Assembly (NCBI GenBank): GCA_003242885.1 | Contig: QKMZ01000009.1 | Location: forward strand, 1 to 44,539 | Reading direction: 5' to 3' | DNA from: Candidatus Melainabacteria bacterium | GTDB lineage: Bacteria; Cyanobacteriota; Vampirovibrionia; Obscuribacterales; Obscuribacteraceae | Length of the DNA stretch: 44,539 nt | Part shown: positions 1 through 7,286 of the stretch, in pieces | Layout: each line of letters opens with the position of its first letter | How positions within the stretch are numbered: position 1 is the first letter of the stretch | The notes under the pieces: generated by a model | The model's database searches: none | Told to the model about the DNA's origin: nothing | The model's input: only the letters and a program-made list of their open reading frames with translations | Translations under genes and position numbers: made by a program

Positions 1-103
1 CTCATAGCCTTGCTCCTCAATTCGAGATTAAATCCAGGACGCCTAATCTATATGTTTCGTAGAATAACAGATATACGAACTAATCGTGCCAAAAGAGAAA
101 CAA

Positions 104-841
104 ATGACAAAGCCCAGACCGAAAAAGCCCGCCAGTTTCGCAGCGTCAAAACAGAATACGAAATCCGAGGCTGTGAAAAAGATAGTCCGAGTGGTCAGGC
201 AGCACCGCCTTTCATATGATGCCTTCATCGCCGTTTGCCAGCAGGTACGGCTCAAGTTAAAGATGGAAAAGCCCAAGAAAGAGCGAAAGCTGCCGGAGCT
301 TTTGTCTTTGAGCGAGCTCAAGAAGTTCTTCAAAGCAGTCCAGAAATGCGGTGATACTCAGCACGAGCTCATGCTCAAACTTATGCTATATTCCGCTGTC
401 CGTGTGAGCGAGCTGGTCAATATCCGAGTCAGCGACGTTGACCTGGACGAGTGCAAGATTTTCATTGATAACGGAAAAGGCAGTAAGGACAGGTACATTC
501 TTTTCCCATTGGACTTCCGGCTCGCCTTGCAAACCTATATTGATGCCCACCCTGGCAATGACTTTCTATTCGAATCTCGGTTGAATCAGCCATTCACACC
601 CAGGCGAGTTCAGCAGATCATGCGCAAGTATGCCGACAAGGCCGGTCTTACACGAGCGGTGCACCCTCACTTGCTACGTCATCAAATGCTGACCTTCCTG
701 ACCGCGCAAGGGCTCTCTGACGCCAAAATACAGCTTATATCCGGACATGGAAACCGAAAAAGCCTTGAACTCTATCAGCATCTTTCTTTGGCTGCCATCG
801 AGGGCGATTATCAAAAAGCTGTCCGCAATTTAGAAATTTAG
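104..841 (+). CDS. Tyrosine recombinase (phage-integrase family)
   Basis: A site-specific DNA recombinase/integrase of about 245 residues. From the ATG at 104 the full catalytic set is visible: Arg100 (box I, SAVRVSEL), Lys in GKGSKDR (about 125-128), HLLRH with His189 and Arg192, SGHGN with His215, and nucleophile Tyr224 (LELYQHL). The N-terminal part is a short basic SAM-like DNA-binding domain. A GTG at 86 is an alternative start. The stop codon ends where an IS6-like terminal repeat begins (841-861), so the gene sits just inside a mobile-element end and reads outward. It may resolve cointegrates made by the IS6 transposase; that role is inferred. Family identity is confident. Confidence 0.9.
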   Translation: MTKPRPKKPASFAASKQNTKSEAVKKIVRVVRQHRLSYDAFIAVCQQVRLKLKMEKPKKERKLPELLSLSELKKFFKAVQKCGDTQHELMLKLMLYSAVRVSELVNIRVSDVDLDECKIFIDNGKGSKDRYILFPLDFRLALQTYIDAHPGNDFLFESRLNQPFTPRRVQQIMRKYADKAGLTRAVHPHLLRHQMLTFLTAQGLSDAKIQLISGHGNRKSLELYQHLSLAAIEGDYQKAVRNLEI

Positions 842-861
842 GCAATTTTTGCAACAGAGCC
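841..861 (-). repeat. IS6-family-type terminal inverted repeat, left end
   Basis: Read on the minus strand, this begins GGCTCTGTTGCAAA (848-861), the typical outer end of IS6/IS26-family elements. The inner bases continue to match the copy at 43998-44018 with about two differences. The element lies to the left, so its outer boundary is between 861 and 862, inside the uracil-DNA glycosylase gene. Confidence 0.8.
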
Positions 862-1316
862 GTTAGGTTTTCTTTTTGCTTATCCGCCAGGTGATAATCA
901 AGCGCATACTTGCCGATAACGAGCACCAATCCAACTTTACTCAGATGATTTAGAACCTTTTCGCGCCATTCTTTGGCGCATTCTGGTCTTGGTGGCGCAT
1001 CTCCAGATACTCCGGCTCCTGGATAGCAAAAGCCCATCGGTAAGATCGCCACTTTTTTAGAATCATAAAATTGCTCGCTTGTTAAACCAAGCCAGCTGCG
1101 CAGCCGCTCCCCGCTTTGATCGTCAAAAGGTACGCCACTTTCGTGTACTTTCTTGCCCGGAGCTTGTCCTGCGATCAATATTTTTGCCGAACCAGCTACT
1201 TGTAAAATAGGGTGTGGACCAAGTGGCAAGTGATCCTGGCAAATGGTGCAGGCTCTAATGTCAGCCATCAGTCGGTCCAGTTCGTTCTTCGGCACTTGTT
1301 CTGCCTCCTCGGTCAT
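862..1316 (-). pseudogene. Uracil-DNA glycosylase family protein, 3' end removed by mobile element
   Basis: Encodes the N-terminal ~150 residues of a uracil-DNA glycosylase superfamily protein: CxxC pair (CTIC), GQAPGKK, GVPFDDQSGERLR, MGFCYPG and PPRPECA are all recognisable. The similarity stops at KENLT. The next codons are the IS6 terminal repeat, and the frame runs on to 735 with about 42 unrelated residues. The missing C-terminus normally holds the last catalytic His loop, so activity is unlikely. The ATG overlaps the DUF1223 stop (ATGA), so it was the last gene of the msrB-msrA-DUF1223 operon. The lost part of the gene is not elsewhere in the window. Confidence 0.8.
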
Positions 1317-2125
1317 CGAGCAGTGGGATAGCCAATACCAGCGGCAAAAATCCTCCCCTGACCGGGATCTTGAAAAAATACCACGACTTTTGTCTTTATC
1401 AAATCGATATTGTCAGGTACAGCTATCAAACTGTGAAGTCCTGACTGAGCGAAGGTTGGTTGCGATACGGCTTGGCTGCTTAGTTTAACTACGACATTGT
1501 CATGCAACAAAGTGTGTCCCGAGTTCTCCCCCCTCACTACCTTCGATCTTACGCCGTCAGCAGTCAGGGCCAGGTTTGCAATGAAAGCATTAGTAGCGCG
1601 TGCCAAAGGAAATGGCTCCACTTCAATCTTGACCGAGCGCCTATCTGGACTCAGCTGGCACCTCACCAACAGTCTTTTGAGGCGTTCATCCACAGTTTTC
1701 GATATGGCGTCTTCGATCGACGCTCGGTTATTGCCTACGGCTTCAGCTACTCCATTGACGACAACTTGAGGCGTATAGACCGAAGCAAGACGCATTTTGT
1801 GGGCGTATAGATTTTGCCTATCACTGAAAGCTCTTGAAGAATTTGGGTCTTTCCAGCCTAGATAGTCCCAGTAATCGACATGCTCGGAGAGAGCAATCAC
1901 TGAGCGTCGCTTATCGCGCGAAAGTTCAGAGAGTAATCTGTCAGCAGGAGGGCAGCTGGAGCAACCCTCTGACGTGAAGAGCTCAATCACGGTCGGAGCA
2001 GCCTCTGACACTGGGGCTTCTGCTGCTGCACAGACGAAAGGAGAGGCAACGGAGATTGCAGAGGCAGCGAGTAGCCCGAAGCAGCCATTGAAATTTCTAA
2101 AACAGCCTGCAAGATCCCAGCCCAT
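1313..2125 (-). CDS. Secreted DUF1223 family protein (thioredoxin-like fold)
   Basis: A periplasmic protein of about 270 residues with a signal-like N-terminus (MGWDLAGCF... then a hydrophobic stretch to VCAAA) and the family hallmark FTSEGCSSCPPAD, a CxxC in a thioredoxin-like fold. HVDYWDYLGWKD and YTPQVVVNG are further DUF1223 signatures. No enzymatic function is established for the family; a thiol-redox role is likely from the CxxC. The start at 2125 overlaps the end of msrA by 29 bases. An upstream in-frame start at 2227 would lie wholly inside msrA and lack a signal peptide. It is operonic with two methionine sulfoxide reductases, which fits oxidative protein repair in the envelope. Confidence 0.8.
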   Translation of the reverse strand: MGWDLAGCFRNFNGCFGLLAASAISVASPFVCAAAEAPVSEAAPTVIELFTSEGCSSCPPADRLLSELSRDKRRSVIALSEHVDYWDYLGWKDPNSSRAFSDRQNLYAHKMRLASVYTPQVVVNGVAEAVGNNRASIEDAISKTVDERLKRLLVRCQLSPDRRSVKIEVEPFPLARATNAFIANLALTADGVRSKVVRGENSGHTLLHDNVVVKLSSQAVSQPTFAQSGLHSLIAVPDNIDLIKTKVVVFFQDPGQGRIFAAGIGYPTAR

Positions 2126-2660
2126 GCTTCTTGTAGTAGTGTTGGTGATACTCCTCAGCTCTCCAAAACGTTGTTGCTGGCTCGATGCGCGTTGCGACTT
2201 TCCTTCTTGTAGTCTTTTCAAAATCATCTAGGGCCTCCTTTGCCTCCTTATGCTGCTCGGAATTCAGATAGAAAAGCGCTGATTTGTATTGCCCTCCGTG
2301 AACGACGGAAATGTCCGCATAGGGGTTGTGTATTTCGAGGAAGCGCTTTATTAGCGACTTGTAAGAGGATTTTGATTGATCAAAGGTAACTTTTACAGCT
2401 TCAGTGTGTCCAGTCATACCCGAGCAGACCTGCTCGTAAGTGGGATTGCTGCTTTTACCACCGATGTAGCCAACTTCTGTTGACTTTACGCCGACGGTCT
2501 TAGCAAGCTCGTCTTCCACACCCCAGAATCAGCCACCGGCAAATATAGCGACGTCATTCGCGCTAGTTGGCTGCGCTGCAACAGCAACATAAGGACTTAG
2601 AAGAAGCAAGCCGATCAAGGCTCCGAGCGCCTTGTGACATTTCCTGTAAACAAATTTCAT
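2097..2660 (-). CDS. msrA: Peptide-methionine (S)-sulfoxide reductase with TGA (Sec) at the active site
   Basis: Reduces methionine-S-sulfoxide in proteins. From the ATG at 2660 the frame gives a clear signal peptide (MKFVYRKCHK, hydrophobic core, VAVAA), then DVAIFAGG-TGA-FWGVEDE. The TGA (2531-2529) falls exactly where all MsrA proteins have the catalytic Cys of GGCFWG. The rest is canonical: GYIGG, NPTYEQVCSG, TGHTEAVKV, FLEIHNP, GGQYKSALF. A ribosome site (AAGGTAGG) precedes 2660. A hairpin like a bacterial SECIS follows the TGA. I read it as selenocysteine; a nonsense mutation hitting exactly this codon is the alternative. Without Sec insertion only an inactive 43-residue peptide, or an internal GTG start at 2519, would be made. 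The gene lies 26 bases after msrB. Confidence 0.85.
2493..2513 (-). promoter_or_regulatory. Putative bacterial SECIS element in msrA
   Basis: On the msrA mRNA, GACG pairs with CGUC, then CUU pairs with AAG across a small 2x2 internal loop. This closes a three-base apical loop GCU whose first base is G. That G is 25 bases past the UGA, inside the roughly 16-37-base window typical of bacterial SECIS hairpins. Base pairing was read by eye and no folding energy was computed. Confidence 0.55.
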
Positions 2661-2686
2661 ACCTAACCTACCTTTTTGAATGAGAC

Positions 2687-3241
2687 CTAATCCTTGCTCT
2701 TATTGCTATTGCCTTTTGCTTCAAAATTCAAGGACGCTGAATTGATGCAGTACCGTTGAGCTGTGGGCGTCGGGCCATCGTCGAACAGATGGCCCAGATG
2801 CGCTCCACACTTTTTGCAGACCACTTCCTCTCTGGTCATCCCAAAGGAAGAATCCTTGTGAGTTTCAGTGGAACTTTTTTTCGCCTGCGAAAAGCTTGGC
2901 CAGCCTGTACCTGAGTCGAACTTGTCTTTAGAATCGAACAGAAGCTCACCACAATTACTACAGTGATAGAGCCCATTGGCGTGATTGTTCCAGTACTTGC
3001 CAGTGAAGGCTGGCTCTGTAGCGCTGCAACGGGTAACTTGGTAGACCTCCGGAGAAAGCCGTTTCTTCCAATCTACTTTGGACAGATCTGACCGGGTTTG
3101 AGTCGTTTTCACTGTTGCCTCCTTTTGTTCGGCAAGAACGAAGTCGTTAGAAGCACAAAAGGCCAAAACACATGTTAGGGTAAGGACGTATGCTTTGATC
3201 TTGTTAGGCGCCGTAAAAGCGTTTAAGACAGTCGACTTCAT
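2687..3241 (-). CDS. msrB: Peptide-methionine (R)-sulfoxide reductase, secreted
   Basis: Reduces methionine-R-sulfoxide and complements MsrA stereochemically. The mature domain shows the two zinc CxxC pairs (CSNCGE and CKKCGAH), GTGWPSF, and the catalytic Cys in RYCINSASL; here it is an ordinary Cys codon. The start at 3241 is chosen because AAGGAGA lies just upstream and the resulting N-terminus contains a hydrophobic signal segment (AYVLTLTCVLAFCAS). The frame extends to 3289 without a better site. It is first gene of msrB-msrA-DUF1223-UDG, so periplasmic methionine repair is the likely theme. None of the TetR palindromes was found upstream. Confidence 0.93.
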   Translation of the reverse strand: MKSTVLNAFTAPNKIKAYVLTLTCVLAFCASNDFVLAEQKEATVKTTQTRSDLSKVDWKKRLSPEVYQVTRCSATEPAFTGKYWNNHANGLYHCSNCGELLFDSKDKFDSGTGWPSFSQAKKSSTETHKDSSFGMTREEVVCKKCGAHLGHLFDDGPTPTAQRYCINSASLNFEAKGNSNKSKD

Positions 3242-3363
3242 AGTTTTTGTTCTCCTTCGGACTTTGACGCAACACCAAATACGGTGCAAGATTCGTCTGG
3301 ATGCCTGACAGTGGTGTTCATTTACTTTTCTTGGTTCTTGTGATTGATTTGATGGATTTCAGA

Positions 3364-4017
3364 TCACTTCGCTGGTGCTAGCAGAGATGTTCGCATCGCA
3401 GCGGCCCGAACTTCGCTTAGAGACTCTTCTAAAGCGGTGCTAGTTTCGACTGCGTCTCGCATCTTGCTGCCGTAGAACCAAACATTGGTGACATCATCGA
3501 TACCAGCAAAATTCAGCCAGTCGGTTAGATAAGGTGTGGTGTGATCCGTACCATAGGCTTTGCTTAGACCCGGCATATAGATTGCTGCTGTATACACAGC
3601 TGTAGCGCGTTTGTTCTTGAGCAAACCTACATAACCTGTCGCTGGTTCAAAGCCGAAAAGTGTGCCGGGCATAGACAGTAAGTCGATATACTGCTTGAGT
3701 TTGTAAGGCACGCCAAAATTCCACATCGGGACTGCGAACAGATAATCGTCCGCTGCGTTAAAGCGGTTGAAGATAGATACCAGCTCCTCATAGACCGTCT
3801 TTTGCTTTTCATTCATGGCCGCCTCGCCAAAAAATGATACCTTTGCTGCGGCGCTGTCGCCGTCAAACTCTGGCAAGTTGGCGTGCCAGAGGTCGATTTC
3901 GTCGACTTGTACGTCGGGATATTTTTCTTTATAAGCACCTAGGTAAGCATCGCCCAACTTAAGGCTAATGGATTTGTCAGAGCGTGGCGAAGCCTTGACG
4001 TAAAGTAGCTTTTTCAT
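3364..4017 (-). CDS. azoR: FMN-dependent NADH-azoreductase
   Basis: A flavodoxin-fold quinone/azo reductase using FMN and NAD(P)H for two-electron reduction of quinones and azo compounds, which limits electrophile and quinone stress in the cytoplasm. Family signatures: KASPRSDKSIS (FMN phosphate loop), VPMWNFGVPYKLKQYID, GTLFGFEP and YTAAIYMPG. The length of 217 residues is normal. A ribosome site (AAGAAGG) precedes the ATG. It is probably the third gene of the operon starting at 5721 (AhpD-like, hydrolase, azoR) under the palindrome at 5987, although a 162-base gap with no recognised gene separates it from the hydrolase. Confidence 0.92.
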   Translation of the reverse strand: MKKLLYVKASPRSDKSISLKLGDAYLGAYKEKYPDVQVDEIDLWHANLPEFDGDSAAAKVSFFGEAAMNEKQKTVYEELVSIFNRFNAADDYLFAVPMWNFGVPYKLKQYIDLLSMPGTLFGFEPATGYVGLLKNKRATAVYTAAIYMPGLSKAYGTDHTTPYLTDWLNFAGIDDVTNVWFYGSKMRDAVETSTALEESLSEVRAAAMRTSLLAPAK

Positions 4018-4179
4018 AATGCGCCTTCTTGTTGGATTATTGACCTGTAATTACCGATTTTTCTTGAGTTTCGAAGACTTTACCGGCGACTTGCCAGACG
4101 CCGTCGAAGTTGTGTCGGAAGCAATTGTCGATTGCTCTTTGTGCGACTGGTACGTGAGGCTAAAACCTCATTTTCTGTT

Positions 4180-5097
4180 TCATGGCTTTGTTTGTAGAAC
4201 TGCTGTGTCCTTGCGTCGCGCACTGGTGTTGTACTTTCCTGCATCTACTCGATCAGCGAAAGCGTGCATCGCGTCAGCGATTTCTTCACTAGCTTCCTCC
4301 AGCGCGAAGTGTCCCGCATTCAGAAACTTGACTGTTGCGTCTGGGTTATCTTTGGTGTAGGCAAGTGCGCCTTCTTTCGTAAAAAATGGATCGTTTTCGC
4401 CCCAGATCACGAGCATAGGCGGTTTGTGCTCTCGCAAATACTGCTGCCACTCTGGGTACTTCTCGGGATTGGTCCTGTAATCATAAAAGAGCTCTAACTG
4501 AATCAGGTCATTACCTGGTCGGTCCAATAACGTTTGATCAAAAACATAAGCATCCGGACTAATTTTCTCCGGCTGCGAAGCACCGTGAGTGTATTGAAAG
4601 ATTGTCGTCTCCTTCTTGAGAAAATTGCGAACGGCTTCTTCGTTACCTGCTCGATCCTGCCAATATTGAATGAAGGGCTCCCAAGACGGAGCAAGCCCGT
4701 CCATATGTGCAACGGCGTTCTGCACGACGATCGCGCGGATGAGATCAGGGCGGCGTTCTGCGATGCGAAAGCCAATGGGGCCGCCGTAATCATGGACGTA
4801 CATTGAGACCTGGATGATTCCGAGGCTGTCGATGAATTTCTCGACGATAGTGGAGAGATGATCGAAGCTATACTCAAAGTCGTTGACGCTAGGAGCGTCA
4901 CTGTAGCCAAAGCCTGGGTAGTCAGGCGCGATCAGATGAAACCTGTCTGCCAGCTCGGGAATGAGGTTCCTAAACATGTGCGATGACGAAGGCCATCCAT
5001 GCAGCAGAAGAACAGTAGGGCCGTCGGCAGGACCTGCTTCTCGGTAGAAGATGTTGACCCCCTCGATGTTTATTTTCTTGTGTCTTACGATGTCCAT
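4180..5097 (-). CDS. Alpha/beta hydrolase, haloalkane dehalogenase/epoxide hydrolase type
   Basis: A cytoplasmic alpha/beta hydrolase of 305 residues. HGWPSS (33-38) forms the oxyanion-hole motif. The nucleophile elbow VHDYGGP gives Asp103 rather than Ser, the arrangement of haloalkane dehalogenases and soluble epoxide hydrolases. IWGENDPF supplies an acid region and NAGHFALEE the catalytic His. The last ~20 residues (SARRKDTAVLQTKP) are charged and not typical. The substrate cannot be told from sequence. It lies 54 bases after the AhpD-like gene, so it belongs to the operator-controlled unit beginning at 5721, together with an azoreductase. A detoxification role is plausible. Confidence 0.85.
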   Translation of the reverse strand: MDIVRHKKINIEGVNIFYREAGPADGPTVLLLHGWPSSSHMFRNLIPELADRFHLIAPDYPGFGYSDAPSVNDFEYSFDHLSTIVEKFIDSLGIIQVSMYVHDYGGPIGFRIAERRPDLIRAIVVQNAVAHMDGLAPSWEPFIQYWQDRAGNEEAVRNFLKKETTIFQYTHGASQPEKISPDAYVFDQTLLDRPGNDLIQLELFYDYRTNPEKYPEWQQYLREHKPPMLVIWGENDPFFTKEGALAYTKDNPDATVKFLNAGHFALEEASEEIADAMHAFADRVDAGKYNTSARRKDTAVLQTKP

Positions 5098-5151
5098 CTT
5101 AAAAATTCCTTTTTTTGTGGTCGTTTGTGTATTGAGAAACTAAAAGCGAAC

Positions 5152-5721
5152 TCAGTGCGCACAAGGTGTTTTTGCTCTTGCATCCCGCACCGAATCAGGC
5201 AACTTAAAGTCCACTTCGGTTTCAGCAACGTTATTGATGTAGTTGGTGAGGATGTTTTCGACGACTACAGCTACTATTTCGAGCGCTTCTTGTTGCGAAA
5301 CTTGTGCGTCGGTCAGTTGGGCGTAGTCTGAAGAACTAACTTGCCCGCGCTTTTCTGTGACAGCCTTTGCAAAATTCAAGATAGCCTTGATTCGGTCGCC
5401 CTCGCCTTCTGCTTTCACACTGTTTACGATCTCTTGCTCGTTCAGACCCACCATCTGCCCCAATGTAGAGTGAGCGGCAAGGCAGTAATCACAGTTGTTT
5501 TGACCGGCGACAAGCAAGGCTATTTGCTCGCGCTCTTTTGCCGTCAACTTGCTTGCCTTGAGAGCCCTAGAGAAAGAGAGCAGTCCGTCAATAACAGCTG
5601 GGGATTGAGCTGCGACCTTGAACAGATTTGGCACTGTTCCGAGCGCCTTTTGGACCGCAGACAGAAGATCCTTCGTCTTGCCGCTAGCTTGCTCTAAGTC
5701 GATTGGATGAATTCTAGACAT
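5152..5721 (-). CDS. Carboxymuconolactone decarboxylase/AhpD-like peroxidase-family protein
   Basis: An all-helical CMD-domain protein of 189 residues. NNCDYCLAAHSTLG contains the CxxC-x3-H redox motif of AhpD-type alkylhydroperoxidase proteins. VPNLFKVAAQSP near the N-terminus and EALEIVAVVVENILTNYINN near the C-terminus match the uncharacterised peroxidase-related subfamily. It probably acts in thiol-peroxide chemistry in the cytoplasm. It is first in an operon with the Asp-nucleophile hydrolase and azoR. The upstream region carries a small ORF (5791-5961) and then the TetR palindrome at 5987-6000. Confidence 0.88.
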   Translation of the reverse strand: MSRIHPIDLEQASGKTKDLLSAVQKALGTVPNLFKVAAQSPAVIDGLLSFSRALKASKLTAKEREQIALLVAGQNNCDYCLAAHSTLGQMVGLNEQEIVNSVKAEGEGDRIKAILNFAKAVTEKRGQVSSSDYAQLTDAQVSQQEALEIVAVVVENILTNYINNVAETEVDFKLPDSVRDARAKTPCAH

Positions 5722-5790
5722 TGTACTTACCTCTTTGATGTGTATTTGGAAATTTGTTCGTAACGGTATCTGGGTCTAAGGCTCGTCGGG

Positions 5791-5961
5791 TTAGCTTGCG
5801 CGCAACCGTCTAAGACCAGCCCTAAGGTCTTCATTCTGGGAATTCTTGAATACTCTGACCGCACTTTGTGCTGCGGGTATTGTCTTTGTGTTTTGGGTTT
5901 TTAAAGCTTCTTCTTTGCGGAGCACAGCAAGGAGCTTGCGGTCAAAGTAGAGTCTAAGCAT
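5791..5961 (-). CDS. Small basic protein, 56 aa, in operon leader (tentative)
   Basis: An ATG at 5961 preceded by AGGTGAC opens a 56-residue frame beginning MLRLYFDRKL and ending LRAGLRRLRAS. It is strongly basic, with no Cys and no membrane segment. It lies between the TetR operator (5987-6000) and the AhpD-like gene, so it would be the first gene of that transcript. I recognise no family. It could be a real small protein or a leader ORF. Support is only its ribosome site and position. Confidence 0.4.
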   Translation of the reverse strand: MLRLYFDRKLLAVLRKEEALKTQNTKTIPAAQSAVRVFKNSQNEDLRAGLRRLRAS

Positions 5962-5986
5962 TTTCTGTCACCTTTTTTGAGTTTGA

Positions 5987-6000
5987 ACCGAACGTTCGGT
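5987..6000 (-). promoter_or_regulatory. TetR operator, perfect palindrome (AhpD-like/hydrolase/azoR operon)
   Basis: ACCGAACGTTCGGT is a perfect 14-bp palindrome, identical to sites at 7853 and 10612. On the minus strand it lies between a weak TTGGTG-like -35 and a TTCAAA-like -10, upstream of 5961 and 5721. The same arrangement is seen at the other four sites. Confidence 0.85.
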
Positions 6001-6063
6001 CTATGCACCAAGACTATCAAACAACAGCGTCTCTGTCAACCGCTGTTTGCTTGTTATCTGATC

Positions 6064-6207
6064 TTATTTAGGGAACGACGGGCAGTGGTTTTCAAACATA
6101 TGCATCTCAAACTTGATCGGGCCGGATAAACTCAGAACGGCAACTGCTAAAGCGACTAAGAGATCTCCGGCTTTGCGTCTTGAGATAAAGATTTTTCCAA
6201 ATTGCAT
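6064..6207 (-). CDS. Small membrane-segment protein, 47 aa, coupled to the lipase-like gene
   Basis: The ATG at 6207 follows directly after the stop of the hydrolase gene (TAAATG), with GAGGA upstream, so translation coupling is likely. The 47 residues start MQFGKIFISRRKAG, carry one hydrophobic stretch (LLVALAVAVLSLSG) and end with CPSFPK. The positive N-terminus followed by the hydrophobic span suggests a single-pass inner-membrane peptide. No family is recognised. Confidence 0.45.
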   Translation of the reverse strand: MQFGKIFISRRKAGDLLVALAVAVLSLSGPIKFEMHMFENHCPSFPK

Positions 6208-7173
6208 TTATCTGTCCTCTGTTTGTGAAATTTGAGTGCTGGAAACGAGCCGTGACTGCGGCGAGTCGGGAATTTTTGCTATTTGCTGATTGCTTGAGGC
6301 TTGTTCGCTTATCCAGCCTTCTAAAGCGCTAACAACATCGTCACTAGCCTGGTTCTCTTCAAGCAGCAGGTGTCCTCTTTTTTTGAACGTGACTAATTTG
6401 TGAGGAGCCAGGGCGACAATTCTGCTGAGAGTGGAAGTTCCTAACGGTTTAACCAGTCTGTCTGAATCCCCCTGCAGGAAAAGCACTGGAGTTTGACAAA
6501 GCTGAGCGACTGCTGCAGGAACCGACTTCATCAATGCACGAAATCTCCAAAGCTCAGTCGCACTGTATCCGCGCTGTTTTTTTAGCTTAGCTTTCAGATC
6601 AGACAAGAATGGCTGCATAGTGGTCACACGCTTGGCATAGCCAAGTGGAATACGATTTGGCGAATCGGGACGAAGCAACAGACTCAAAATAACTTCTGGG
6701 TATACAAGCGGGTTGACATTAACTTTGTAAGCAGGCTCAGAGGCTATAACTCCATCAACAAGAGCAGATTTGTCCGCTGCCACCTTGAGGGCTAAGGCAC
6801 CGCCCATGGACTCTCCTAGCAGCAGCAGCTTGTGATTTGGATACTGCCTGCGCAATGCACTCAAATGCTCTGAGATTTCGATGGCGGATTCCTTAAAGTC
6901 AAGCCGAGAGGAAGACTGCTCGCCAAAGCCCCTCACGTCCAGGGCTTCGAAGACAATGCCTTGCCCCTTTAGCTTGTCAGCGAGTTGCGTGTACGACACG
7001 CGGCTCAATCCGAAGCCATGCAGAGCAACCAAGACTACACTGTCAGCAGGCAAATCCACTCTCGGGACAACCGGCGTGGTGTTATATGCATGTACAGCTG
7101 CCGTGGAAGAAAAGCCCAGCACAAACAGTGACGCTAGAGTGGCTGTAATTAATTTCGTCAACTTCGCGTTCAT
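6208..7173 (-). CDS. Secreted alpha/beta hydrolase (monoacylglycerol lipase/lysophospholipase-like)
   Basis: An exported serine hydrolase of 321 residues. A signal peptide (MNAKLTKLITATLASLFVLGF...AVHA) precedes the domain. LHGFGLS supplies the oxyanion region, GESMGG the nucleophile Ser122, QGDSDRLV the acid, and KRGHLLLEE the His, so a complete Ser-Asp-His triad is present. The fold resembles serine aminopeptidase S33/lysophospholipase enzymes. The substrate is unknown; lipids or esters in the envelope are likely. GAGAGG lies before the ATG. Its promoter contains the TetR palindrome variant at 7211-7224, so it is a monocistronic or two-gene member of the same regulon. Confidence 0.85.
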   Translation of the reverse strand: MNAKLTKLITATLASLFVLGFSSTAAVHAYNTTPVVPRVDLPADSVVLVALHGFGLSRVSYTQLADKLKGQGIVFEALDVRGFGEQSSSRLDFKESAIEISEHLSALRRQYPNHKLLLLGESMGGALALKVAADKSALVDGVIASEPAYKVNVNPLVYPEVILSLLLRPDSPNRIPLGYAKRVTTMQPFLSDLKAKLKKQRGYSATELWRFRALMKSVPAAVAQLCQTPVLFLQGDSDRLVKPLGTSTLSRIVALAPHKLVTFKKRGHLLLEENQASDDVVSALEGWISEQASSNQQIAKIPDSPQSRLVSSTQISQTEDR

Positions 7174-7210
7174 GGATTGGTCCTCTCTCGCATTTTTGAT
7201 ATCATACTGT

Positions 7211-7224
7211 ACCGAACATTCGGT
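7211..7224 (-). promoter_or_regulatory. TetR operator variant in promoter of the secreted hydrolase
   Basis: ACCGAACATTCGGT has intact half sites (ACCGAA/TTCGGT) and one changed central base. On the minus strand it fills the 17-bp spacer between TTGTTT (-35) and TACAGT (-10), about 40 bases upstream of the ATG at 7173. Confidence 0.8.
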
Positions 7225-7257
7225 TTACAAACAAGCAAAAAATCTATACCTTAGTTA

Positions 7258-7286
7258 AGTGAACCGCCTGCAAGGGCGGATTCACT
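7258..7286 (-). terminator. Hairpin terminator after the DUF417 gene
   Basis: AGTGAA-CCGCC pairs with GGCGG-(A)-TTCACT around a short loop, overlapping the DUF417 stop codon. A T-run follows about 15 bases later on the minus strand, so this may be a weak intrinsic terminator that separates the gene from the next operator-promoter. Confidence 0.5.

Noticed and set aside
2529..2531. TGA inside msrA read as a simple nonsense mutation
   Set aside because: It replaces exactly the catalytic Cys, both flanking parts of the frame are intact, and a SECIS-like hairpin follows. It remains the main alternative and can be settled by the host's Sec genes.
4018..4179. Small gene between hydrolase and azoR
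   Set aside because: A ~40-codon minus-strand stretch reads protein-like (FDGVWQVAGKVFETQ) but has an upstream stop and no start codon or ribosome site.
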